DNA of 14,057 nt from a bacterium (GTDB lineage Bacteria > Oederibacteriota > PGYV01 > DSBP01): contig DSBP01000276.1 in the NCBI GenBank assembly GCA_011049465.1, positions 1 to 14,057 of the forward strand, read 5' to 3'. Positions 1 to 7,564 of the stretch are shown here, in pieces. Each line of letters starts with the position of its first letter. Position 1 is the first letter of the stretch. The notes beneath the pieces were generated by a model. That model searched no databases and was not told the DNA's origin. It worked only from the letters and a program-made list of their open reading frames with translations. Position numbers and translations under genes: made by a program.

Positions 1-1337
1 GAGGCGCCCTGTCAACGAAATTTTTCGGCGGGTTCGCTTATACGCAGGGGGCCTTTGCCACATTTCTTGAGGCGGGTTATAAAATAGCATCCATATCGCC
101 GGTTACGGCAAACAATTCACTTGGCGGCAGCGGGACATATAAAAATGCTGATGATACGGACGCTGCATTTAATTTCGGAGGGCCATATATCCTTGTCCAT
201 GCTGTGATTACATTCGGGGGAAGAAGCCCTGACAGTGCAAAACTGAGGGAAGAAGCGAAGCGAATAGAGAACGAACAGCAGGCTGAGGCCGCAAGCATGG
301 CAGGAGAGGCGGAAAAAACAGAGGAGGAAAGCGGGTATGAGAGTGAAGCAAAAGAAAGAGAAGAGCCTGCGGAGTCTTTTTCACCGCGTGCTGAAACACA
401 AAGCACTGGCGCGTCAGGCATAATAATTGACGAGGATGATTCCGATACAGAAGGCATAATAATAATATCGCCGGGAGAGACAGGGCTTGCCCAGCTCGAA
501 CGATTCATATCAAGGATGCCTGCGCCTGAGAGCCGGGATTTATATGACTATGAGGATGAGCGGGCTGACGGTCCTGTGATAAAGTTTGATTACGACGCGC
601 CTGAGAGCGGCATTATTATTGTGGAAGCTGCTGACGACATAAAGGTTCAGAGAACGGGCTACGTCATGGTTGAGCGGGGCGGTTTTATTTCAAAAACCTT
701 CAAAGAGGACGGATACATATATACGCTTGAAAACAGGCAGATATTAAGCGTACCTGACAGGGTTTTTATGAAAATAACGGTCGGCAGGGCCGTTAACCCG
801 GGCAGAGAATTTGTTGTTTATGAAGACAACGAAACAGTAATAAACAAAATGACCGGAGAGAGCATGGGGCAGCTGATAAATATCGCGGGAGTGGTAACTG
901 TATTGGAGCATGTTGAGGATAATATTTACAGCGTAAGGATTAAAAGGAATTATGAAATAATAAGGAATAATTACAAGGTAAAAGAAAGAAACGAAATAAG
1001 AAAACATCATCAGGAACTTACAAAGCGGACGGAGAAAAAAGAGCTTAAAACTGACGCTTTTATAGTTAAGGTAAAAGAGAATAAAATGAAAGGAAATATC
1101 AAAGATGTTGTTTATATGGACGCGGGAACGGCAAAAGGCGTTCTTCCCGGAACAAGGCTGAACATTTTCAGGAGCGCGGGGGAAACCGGAGGGGCCGGCA
1201 CGGAAAAGCAATACAGGATTGGCTCGCTTCTTGTTGTAAATGCCGTGCAGAATTCCTCTGTCGGGGTGATTATCAGCCAGACAGAGCCCATAAAAGAAGG
1301 CGATAGGGTTAAAACACCGGCGGCAGGGAAAAGATAA
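1..1337 (+). CDS. 5'-truncated envelope protein: end of an outer-membrane beta-barrel joined to FlgT-C/LysM-associated-like repeats
   Basis: The frame is open from base 3, so the gene begins before the window. A GTG at 204 is only an internal codon. The 67 residues before it are rich in Gly, Phe and Tyr and alternate polar with apolar residues (for example FFGGFAYTQGAF, and YILVHAVITFGG as a likely last strand), which looks like the end of an outer-membrane barrel. Counting from the codon at 204, a charged Glu/Lys/Ala-rich stretch (about 10-60) may be a coiled coil or disordered linker. Next come acidic segments with three 'GIII' motifs (about 72, 84 and 136). Two domains follow (about 185-258 and 284-370). 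They contain phrases such as KGVLPGTRLNIFR, IGSLLVVNAVQNSSVGVII and EGDRV, which resemble the C-terminal beta domains of FlgT-like and LysM-linked envelope proteins. The tail would be periplasmic. Its role is unknown; the family resemblance is my judgement, not a search result. It lies 38 bases upstream of the next gene, so it may be cotranscribed. Confidence 0.7.
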   Translation, partial: GALSTKFFGGFAYTQGAFATFLEAGYKIASISPVTANNSLGGSGTYKNADDTDAAFNFGGPYILVHAVITFGGRSPDSAKLREEAKRIENEQQAEAASMAGEAEKTEEESGYESEAKEREEPAESFSPRAETQSTGASGIIIDEDDSDTEGIIIISPGETGLAQLERFISRMPAPESRDLYDYEDERADGPVIKFDYDAPESGIIIVEAADDIKVQRTGYVMVERGGFISKTFKEDGYIYTLENRQILSVPDRVFMKITVGRAVNPGREFVVYEDNETVINKMTGESMGQLINIAGVVTVLEHVEDNIYSVRIKRNYEIIRNNYKVKERNEIRKHHQELTKRTEKKELKTDAFIVKVKENKMKGNIKDVVYMDAGTAKGVLPGTRLNIFRSAGETGGAGTEKQYRIGSLLVVNAVQNSSVGVIISQTEPIKEGDRVKTPAAGKR

Positions 1338-1359
1338 ATGAGAAAAAGTTTCATCAAAC

Positions 1360-1365
1360 AGGAGG
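1360..1365 (+). promoter_or_regulatory. Strong ribosome binding site AGGAGG for the HD-GYP gene
   Basis: AGGAGG lies 10 bases before ATG 1376, in the 38-base gap after the first gene. It supports starting at the first of two consecutive ATG codons. No -35/-10 promoter was convincing in this short gap. Confidence 0.75.
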
Positions 1366-1375
1366 CTCTGATAAA

Positions 1376-2776
1376 ATGATGCGAAGGCACCATGCTGTGC
1401 TTGTTATCCTGGGCGCGGCGATTGTTATTGCGGCAATTAATCCCTTCGGGCTGCAGCAGGGGCTGTTTGTGATTATAGCGGCACTTTTAGTGTGCTGCGC
1501 GGGTTTTTTATACGGATGGGTAAACGGGGTATTAATGGCGGTTTTATTCGGTTTTACCAAATATTCGTTTGCCGCGCAGCCTGATGTTATAAGCTTAATC
1601 CTGAACTCTGCTTTTCTTTCTTTTCTCGGGGTTTTTTCCTCAATGGCAAGGGGAGCGGGAAAAAAAGAGAGGACAAAAAGGGAACGCGAGAACGACAGGC
1701 TGTTTGTAAATAAAATAATAAATTCAATGATGGCGGCGCATGAAATGCTTTACGAGGTGCGGTCCGGAATAAACAGGGAAACGATGCTGAGAATATTCGG
1801 AACAAACCTGTCGAACCTTCTTGACGCCAGGGATGTTTTCATCTATAAAAAAAACGGGGAGCGGTTTGAGCTTGATTTCTGCGCGGGCATGAAAAAGATT
1901 AAACCGTCAGTGTCTCTTTCGGCGCAGGCGGTGAAAGGGGCCCTTGCGAGAAGCATAAGCGCCTCCGGTTTTCCTGAATTTTCGGATGAAAAGAACGGAT
2001 TCCTGCTGTTGTTAAGCGCGGGAGAGGAAAACGGGACAGGAGAGCTGGCGGTCATCTGCCGGGAAAAGCCTTTTGAGTACAGCGATATTTATATGGCCGA
2101 GTTTTTTACGGCGCAGGTTTTTATGATTGTTGAGAATAACAGGCTGTTTGAGGAGATAAAAATAAATTATGAAAGTCTGGTGCAGGCGCTTTCGCTTGCC
2201 ATAGACACAAAGGACCATGAAACGCACGGCCACTCACTGGAAACAATGTGCTACGCTGTTAAGATAGCCGAAAAGCTGGGGCTTCCGCGCGAGGAACAGG
2301 AGAGGATAAAATACGCATCATTGCTTCACGACATCGGAAAAATAAACATAAGCTCAAAGATTTTAAACAAACCCGGACCCCTTACTGACAGGGAATATGA
2401 CAGAATAAAAAAACACCCGGAAGAAGGGGTGTCGATACTTAAGAAACTCAATATATTCTCAAGTATACTGCCCATAATAAGCCATCATCACGAGCATATG
2501 GACGGAAAAGGTTATCCCTTTAAGGCAACCGGAGAAGAGATACCGCTTGGTGCGAGAATCTGCGCCATAGCTGACGCTTATTCGGTTATGAGGTCTGACA
2601 GGCCTTACAGAAAAGCGATGCCAAAAGAGGCGGCTGTTGAGGAGCTCAAACGGTGCGCGGGCAGCCAGTTTGACAGCAGGCTTGTGGATGTTTTTCTTGA
2701 AATAATAGGAGATGAAGAACAGGAAGGCTTCGCCGCAGAAAAAATGGATGAAGGAAAAATCAGGATGGCCAACTGA
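1376..2776 (+). CDS. Membrane-bound GAF-like/HD-GYP cyclic-di-GMP phosphodiesterase
   Basis: This 466-residue protein begins with three or four hydrophobic helices (about 6-21, 28-47, 49-60 and 70-90). A basic, charged linker follows. Residues about 115-260 look like a degenerate GAF domain, and a short helix leads into an HD-GYP domain (about 265-455). The HD-GYP motifs are intact: GHSLE near 285, HDIGK at 318-322, HHHEHMDGKGYP at 370-381, and the IPLGARI and SDRPYRKA segments. This family hydrolyses cyclic di-GMP to pGpG/GMP using a di- or tri-metal centre, and nothing in the motifs suggests inactivity. The membrane part has no obvious periplasmic ligand domain, so the GAF-like region is the likely input. 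The TGA stop is directly followed by the ATG of cheR (TGAATG), implying translational coupling. The protein would lower c-di-GMP next to a CheW that carries an MshEN-type domain. The GAF call is weaker than the HD-GYP call. Confidence 0.93.
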   Translation: MMRRHHAVLVILGAAIVIAAINPFGLQQGLFVIIAALLVCCAGFLYGWVNGVLMAVLFGFTKYSFAAQPDVISLILNSAFLSFLGVFSSMARGAGKKERTKRERENDRLFVNKIINSMMAAHEMLYEVRSGINRETMLRIFGTNLSNLLDARDVFIYKKNGERFELDFCAGMKKIKPSVSLSAQAVKGALARSISASGFPEFSDEKNGFLLLLSAGEENGTGELAVICREKPFEYSDIYMAEFFTAQVFMIVENNRLFEEIKINYESLVQALSLAIDTKDHETHGHSLETMCYAVKIAEKLGLPREEQERIKYASLLHDIGKINISSKILNKPGPLTDREYDRIKKHPEEGVSILKKLNIFSSILPIISHHHEHMDGKGYPFKATGEEIPLGARICAIADAYSVMRSDRPYRKAMPKEAAVEELKRCAGSQFDSRLVDVFLEIIGDEEQEGFAAEKMDEGKIRMAN

Positions 2777-3580
2777 ATGGAACAGGCATTGGCCCTTAAT
2801 ATGTTAAAGGACCAGATACACAGGGACAGAAATCTTGACGTTAATCAATATAAGGAGAATTACCTGAAACGGCGGCTGGCAGTAAGAATGAGGGCGCTGC
2901 AGATTGAAAAATACGAGGATTACTGCAGGTATCTTCTTGAAAATGACAGCGAATACGCTGTGCTTCTTGACAAGCTCACGATAAATGTAACCCAGTTTTT
3001 CAGGGATGAAGAGATGTTTGAGGTTTTTGAGTCCGAAATCCTTCCCAATATGCTGAAGGAGGGAAAGGGTTTTAAAATATGGAGCGCGGGATGTTCGACA
3101 GGCGAGGAGCCGTACTCAATAGCGGTTTCAATAGAAGAGAGCGCGGAAAAGGCAGGCTTAAGCCGGCCCGAGTATCTGATATACGCGACTGACATAGATT
3201 CAAAGGCGCTTTATTCGGCTGTAGCAGGGTCATATAAGGGGCGCACCCTTGATAATGTAAAACAGGCAAGGAAGGAAAAATATTTCAGTGTGAACGGAGA
3301 GGAATTTACCGTTAAGGAAACACTGAAGGAACGCATAAAATTTATTAAGTTCAACCTGATGGAGCCGTATAAAAGAGGATTTTTTGAGGTTGTTTTCTGC
3401 AGAAACGTGATAATATATTTTACAAAAGAACTTCAGAAAAGAGTAATGGAGCATTTTTATGATTCCCTGAAAGAAGGAGGCGTGCTGATTCTGGGAAAGA
3501 CAGAGACAATGCTTCAGGAGTTCAGGGAAAAGTTTGAGTGTGTTAACCTGAAAGAAAGAATGTTCAGAAAGAGGGCTTGA
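2777..3580 (+). CDS. cheR: Chemotaxis protein methyltransferase CheR
   Basis: CheR transfers methyl groups from S-adenosylmethionine to glutamates on the cytoplasmic helices of chemoreceptors. The 267-residue protein has the usual two parts. An N-terminal helical domain (about 1-75) ends in INVTQFFRD. A Rossmann methyltransferase domain follows, with the SAM motif SAGCSTGEEPYS (103-114), ATDID (137-141) and FCRNVIIYF (207-215). Length matches a minimal CheR with no C-terminal TPR extension. The very next gene is a separate TPR protein, however, so the TPR function may be supplied in trans (inference). The receptor encoded at 9459 ends in RFKAE and lacks a C-terminal NWETF-type CheR tether, so tethering of the enteric kind is not expected. 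The start ATG abuts the previous stop; a weak CAGGA precedes it. Confidence 0.96.
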   Translation: MEQALALNMLKDQIHRDRNLDVNQYKENYLKRRLAVRMRALQIEKYEDYCRYLLENDSEYAVLLDKLTINVTQFFRDEEMFEVFESEILPNMLKEGKGFKIWSAGCSTGEEPYSIAVSIEESAEKAGLSRPEYLIYATDIDSKALYSAVAGSYKGRTLDNVKQARKEKYFSVNGEEFTVKETLKERIKFIKFNLMEPYKRGFFEVVFCRNVIIYFTKELQKRVMEHFYDSLKEGGVLILGKTETMLQEFREKFECVNLKERMFRKRA

Positions 3581-3583
3581 ATA

Positions 3584-4759
3584 ATGGAGACAGTGCAGGA
3601 CCACATTAACCTGGGCACGGCATTCGCGATGTCGAAAAATTACGCTCAGGCCATAAAAGAGTTTGAAAAAGCCCTGGCCATAAACCCGGAGGACGCCGAG
3701 GTCTATGGGCATCTTGGAAACGCACATTTAGGAAAGGGAGACTATCAAAAGGCGGCGGGTTTCTTCGAAAAAGCGCTTAAGATAAACCCGGTTAATGTAA
3801 GTGTAATAATGAAGCTCGGAAGGCTTTATTCCAATATGGGGAAGCCCGAAAAAGCTCTTGAGGAATTTTTGAGGGCAGCGGAAATAAATCCCGCTGACTT
3901 AACGCTTAAACACGCTCTTGGCGATATTTATGTCAAACTTGAAAAATATCAGGAGGCTGAGAAGGAATACAGGGCCATTCTTGAAAAGGAACCGGCCAAT
4001 GTGGAGGTGATATTCAAGACCGGCTATGTATATGAAACGCAGAAGAAGTTTAACGAGGCTGCGGATCAGTACCTTCAGATACTGAAAATTAACGCCAGGT
4101 GGCCGGGAATAAACTCAATGCTCGGCAATCTTTACAGGCACATGAAAGACTATGAAAAGGCAATAGAACATTATGACAAGGCAATCAAGCTTAATCCAAA
4201 AGAGGCGGGCGTCGCGTATAATCTCGGGGTGCTTTATTACGAAAAAGGAAATTATGAAAGGGCCCTTGAGGAACTGACAAGGGCAAAGGACAATAAGTTT
4301 AAAAACCCCGATATTTACAGCCTGACCGCGGAGATATTGTCAAAGCTCGGAAAAAAAGACGAGGCCATGCAGGAATATAAAACAGCCGCAGGGATGGGAG
4401 GCGGGGACGCCGAGTCGCATAAGGCTATGGGTTTTATTTATTTTGAGGAGGGCAACCTTGATGAGGCTGTAAAGGAGTACGCGCTGGCGCTTAAAGAAAA
4501 AAAAGACGACGGGTCAATATACGAGGCGCTGGGGCATATTCACTATAAAAAAATAGATTATGTCAAGGCGAAGGAAAGTTTTGAGAAGGCAGTCGGGTTT
4601 GGAAGGGAAAGCGGGGATGTTTATTACAAGCTGGGAAATATCGCCATGAAGGAAAACAACATTCAAAAAGCAAAAGAATGCTGGGAAAAATCACTAAAAC
4701 TCAGTCCTGAAAACGATATAGTCAAAAAAAACCTCAAGCTTTTAAGCGGGGGCGCGTGA
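3584..4759 (+). CDS. TPR repeat protein (about 11 repeats), probable scaffold
   Basis: The 391-residue protein is almost wholly tetratricopeptide repeats. About eleven 34-residue units can be read, each with a signature like NLGVLYYEKGNYERALEEL and a closing INP/LNP/LSP turn. There is no signal peptide, membrane helix or catalytic motif, so it should be a cytoplasmic helical solenoid that binds other proteins. The start ATG lies three bases after the cheR stop, with GAGGG in the end of cheR as a plausible ribosome site. Some CheR proteins carry a C-terminal TPR; here the TPR is a separate neighbouring polypeptide, so a CheR or array scaffold is the simplest guess. The binding partner cannot be read from sequence. 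Confidence 0.9.
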   Translation: METVQDHINLGTAFAMSKNYAQAIKEFEKALAINPEDAEVYGHLGNAHLGKGDYQKAAGFFEKALKINPVNVSVIMKLGRLYSNMGKPEKALEEFLRAAEINPADLTLKHALGDIYVKLEKYQEAEKEYRAILEKEPANVEVIFKTGYVYETQKKFNEAADQYLQILKINARWPGINSMLGNLYRHMKDYEKAIEHYDKAIKLNPKEAGVAYNLGVLYYEKGNYERALEELTRAKDNKFKNPDIYSLTAEILSKLGKKDEAMQEYKTAAGMGGGDAESHKAMGFIYFEEGNLDEAVKEYALALKEKKDDGSIYEALGHIHYKKIDYVKAKESFEKAVGFGRESGDVYYKLGNIAMKENNIQKAKECWEKSLKLSPENDIVKKNLKLLSGGA

Positions 4760-4769
4760 GGCGGTTCTT

Positions 4770-5372
4770 GTGGAAATCATAAAAAAGCAGGAAAAGAGCC
4801 TTGGAGAGCTGCTGCTGAAGGCCGGTTTTATAAATAACGAGCAGCTCCGGGCGGCGCTGGCAGAACAGGCCGGAGAAAAAGAACCCCTTGGAAAAATACT
4901 TGTGCGGCACGGTTATGTCAGGGAAGAGGATATAATAAATGTATTAAAGGGTCTATTAGTGGTGGTTTTTCAGGCAGGGGGGGAGTTTTTCGGGCTTGAA
5001 GTTGTCTTCGCGGGAGAGATACTGCATAATAAAAAGATAACACCGCTGCCGGCCATGCCGCCAAACCTGCTCGGAGTCGTGAGCCTGAGGGAAAAAGTAG
5101 TTCCGGTATTCAGCCTTAATATGATTGTGTTCGGGGAAAAGGATAAATTTACGGACGAGACAAAAGTGATAGTCATTGAGAAAAAGGGTAAAACCGCGGG
5201 AGTTTTGGCGGACAAGGTCCTATCCGTTAAAAATTTCAGTTCAAAGGACCTTTTTGAAACTTCTAAAAATTCATCCTATGAGGCAAAACCCTATGTGGCG
5301 GGAGTCATAAAGGATGCGCACGGGATAATAACCCTTCTTAATCCCGATGTATTGCTTGAAGGCGGGCGTTGA
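4770..5372 (+). CDS. CheW-like adaptor fused to an N-terminal MshEN/GspE-N-type domain
   Basis: Two domains are visible in 200 residues. Residues about 10-60 (LGELLLKAGFINNEQLRAAL, a short spacer, then LGKILVRHGYVREED) have the duplicated pattern of the MshEN/type II secretion ATPase N-terminal domain. Several members of that family bind cyclic di-GMP. The conserved Arg before each LG is Ser in the first copy and Pro in the second, so ligand binding is uncertain. Residues about 61-195 are a CheW fold: GVVSLREKVVPVF, with Arg107 matching the conserved NLRG arginine, then VIVIEKKGKTAGVLADKV and the closing IITLLNPDVLL. CheW links the CheA kinase to receptors. The start is GTG 4770, with GAGG at 4758-4761 eight bases upstream; no better ATG lies nearby. 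The stop overlaps the next ATG by one base. The fusion would let a small ligand or partner act on array assembly, which is inference. Confidence 0.85.
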   Translation: MEIIKKQEKSLGELLLKAGFINNEQLRAALAEQAGEKEPLGKILVRHGYVREEDIINVLKGLLVVVFQAGGEFFGLEVVFAGEILHNKKITPLPAMPPNLLGVVSLREKVVPVFSLNMIVFGEKDKFTDETKVIVIEKKGKTAGVLADKVLSVKNFSSKDLFETSKNSSYEAKPYVAGVIKDAHGIITLLNPDVLLEGGR

Positions 5373-7564
5373 TGGCCGTCATAAAAGACAAGGCAGTGCC
5401 GGAAAAAAATGAAGGCAGCAGCGCTACGGGAAAAAACAACCTGGGTGTTTATTACTACTCAAAGGGAATGTATCAGGAGGCCATAGAAGCGTTCAAGGCC
5501 GCGCTTTCCATAAACCCGGGCTACCTCCAGGCGCAGAATAATTTAAAGGCGGTCAATAAACAGACGGGAATATACGACCGCGCAATACAGGCTTACAGGA
5601 AGATAGTACAGATGAGGTCGGACGACCCCGAGGCGCATTACAACCTGGGGCACTCCCTTTCATATACGGGTGATTATAAAAACGCGGTGGTTTCTCTCAC
5701 GCGGGCGCTGGAGCTGAATCCGGAGCATCTTCTCGCGAGAAATCTCCTCGGTATAATACACAAGAACACGGGAAATTATGACCTTGCTGAAAGCCAAATC
5801 AGGGAAGCGCTTGAAAAGTACCCGAAATACGCGGAGCTCAGGAATAATCTCGGAGAGATTCTATACAAAAAAGGGATGTATGATGAGGCCGAGGCGCAGC
5901 TTAAAGAAGCTGTCAGCCTCAACAAAGATTATGCGATTGCCTATTATAATCTGAGTTTTGTTTACGGGGAAACAGGCAGGGACGAGGAGGCTCAGCTTTG
6001 TTACGACAAAGCGGTCCAGCTCAACCCTGCTTTCATAGAATCAAATAAGAGCCTCGTTATTGATTATCATGAGACAAACATGCAGAGCAGGGACGCGGAG
6101 CTTGAAAATATGGATGAGGCAAGGAAAGAGGATGCCTATTATAATCTGGCGCGCGTATACAAAATGAAGGGCTATTTTGATGACGCGATAACGCAGATTA
6201 AGAGGGCAATATCATATAACACCAAAAAACCGCAGTATTATTCCTTTTTCGGAGAACTGCTCATAAAAAAGGGAATTTTAAGGGACGCGATAGAGGTTTT
6301 CAGGCAGACGCTCAAGCTTGACCCCGGGTTTCTGGAGGCAAAGCTTAACATAGCGGTTGCCTACAGGGAAATGAAGGAGTTTGACAAGGCCAGAGAAGTC
6401 TTATCCGCCATAGAAGAGGAAAACCCTGAATATACAAAGGCAGAGCTTGAGCGGGGTGTTATACTTTACAGGGAAGACAAGACAAAAGAGGCGCTGGAGG
6501 CGCTTAAAAAACATGTGGAAAAGGTTCCGTTTGACGATGAAGCGCATTATTACCTGGGGATATGTTATTACAGGGAAAAGGATTATGACAACGCCGTGCT
6601 GGAGCTTTCAAGGGCGCTTGAACTGCTTCCGCCGTATATTAAAAAGCCCGAGATAAATCTTTACCTGGGGCTGGTGCTTACGGATAAGGGGCGCAACGAG
6701 GAGGCGGTTGTCCAGTACCAAAAAGTCATATCAGTACAGCCTGATAATGCCGTGGCTCATAACTCGATGGGTGTTTCCTTTAAGAACATGGGAAATATTG
6801 AGAGGGCAATCGAGTGTTATAAAAAAGCCGTGGAAATAGACAAAAACTATTACAAGGCATACAACAACCTTGGTGTCGCGTATTATAAGAAGAGTTTCTT
6901 TGATGACGCGCGGGAATATTTTGAGAAGGCGCTCAGGATAAACCCTGATTACGCTGTGGCGGCAAAGAACCTAGAGGCGTCCAGGAAAAAAGACGGGGTT
7001 TTTAAGGAGTCGGTGGAAAAACTCAAGGAGGCGGCAAAAGACAAGCCCGGGGACGCGGCTATTTTGTATGATTTGGGCAACGCATACAGAAGTACTGGAC
7101 ATTTAAAAGACGCTGTTGTACAATATAAAAAAGCGCTTGAAATAGAGCCGGGAAACACTGAGATAAAGCTGAAAACAGGCTCTGTTTATTATGAAATGAA
7201 TGATTTTGAAAGCGCCATCAAAATGTATGTTGAGGTTATTTCAGAGGCGCCGGGAAACCACAGGGCGCATTTAAGCCTTGCTGACGCGTATTTCAGGAAG
7301 GAATGGTGGGACGAGGCTGAAATAGAATACCATAAAGCGCTGGAGCTTGATGCCGAAGCGGGCGGTGCTTTTTTCAGGCTCGGAGAGGTTTACAGGAAAA
7401 AAGGCTGGTGGGACGCGGCTATTGAGATGTGGAAGAAGTTCCTGGATAAGGACGACCAGTCGGAACAGGCAAGAATAGCGCAGGAAAACATCAGAATGGT
7501 GGAAGTGTGGAAAAAAGAGCTGCTTGTGTCGCCGTCGTCAAGCAGGAAGAAGATAATTAAGTGA
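5372..7564 (+). CDS. Large TPR repeat protein (about 19 repeats)
   Basis: The protein is 730 residues counted from ATG 5372. That ATG overlaps the previous stop (TGATG) and is preferred to the TTG at 5369. Nearly the whole length is TPR units with AYNNLG/HYYLG-type first helices and closing NP turns; I read about nineteen. The regular spacing is broken by a charged insert at about residues 215-245, and by a looser repeat near 535-560. This could separate two or three solenoid blocks. The last repeats are tryptophan-rich (KEWWDEAE, KKGWWDAAIEMW), and the tail is short and basic. No signal peptide, membrane segment or fused enzyme domain is seen, so it is probably cytoplasmic. It overlaps the PII gene by four bases (GTGA), so the two are likely made together. 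A scaffold joining PII or CheW-like parts to the array is a guess; the sequence shows only protein-binding repeats. Confidence 0.9.
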   Translation: MAVIKDKAVPEKNEGSSATGKNNLGVYYYSKGMYQEAIEAFKAALSINPGYLQAQNNLKAVNKQTGIYDRAIQAYRKIVQMRSDDPEAHYNLGHSLSYTGDYKNAVVSLTRALELNPEHLLARNLLGIIHKNTGNYDLAESQIREALEKYPKYAELRNNLGEILYKKGMYDEAEAQLKEAVSLNKDYAIAYYNLSFVYGETGRDEEAQLCYDKAVQLNPAFIESNKSLVIDYHETNMQSRDAELENMDEARKEDAYYNLARVYKMKGYFDDAITQIKRAISYNTKKPQYYSFFGELLIKKGILRDAIEVFRQTLKLDPGFLEAKLNIAVAYREMKEFDKAREVLSAIEEENPEYTKAELERGVILYREDKTKEALEALKKHVEKVPFDDEAHYYLGICYYREKDYDNAVLELSRALELLPPYIKKPEINLYLGLVLTDKGRNEEAVVQYQKVISVQPDNAVAHNSMGVSFKNMGNIERAIECYKKAVEIDKNYYKAYNNLGVAYYKKSFFDDAREYFEKALRINPDYAVAAKNLEASRKKDGVFKESVEKLKEAAKDKPGDAAILYDLGNAYRSTGHLKDAVVQYKKALEIEPGNTEIKLKTGSVYYEMNDFESAIKMYVEVISEAPGNHRAHLSLADAYFRKEWWDEAEIEYHKALELDAEAGGAFFRLGEVYRKKGWWDAAIEMWKKFLDKDDQSEQARIAQENIRMVEVWKKELLVSPSSSRKKIIK

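Noticed and set aside
204..206. GTG as start of the first gene (protein beginning MITFGG)
   Set aside because: The frame stays open to base 3, and the upstream residues continue a coherent beta-barrel-like sequence; no ribosome site precedes the GTG.
3230..3727. Minus-strand open frame of 165 codons spanning the cheR/TPR junction
   Set aside because: Antisense of two well-supported genes; no recognisable protein features.
5369..5371. TTG start for the large TPR gene
   Set aside because: The ATG at 5372 is one codon later, overlaps the previous stop as at other junctions, and is the more usual start.
3584..7564. Direct DNA repeats suggestive of a repeat array
   Set aside because: The periodicity of about 102 bases comes from the 34-residue TPR units; copies are diverged and coding, not a CRISPR or satellite array.
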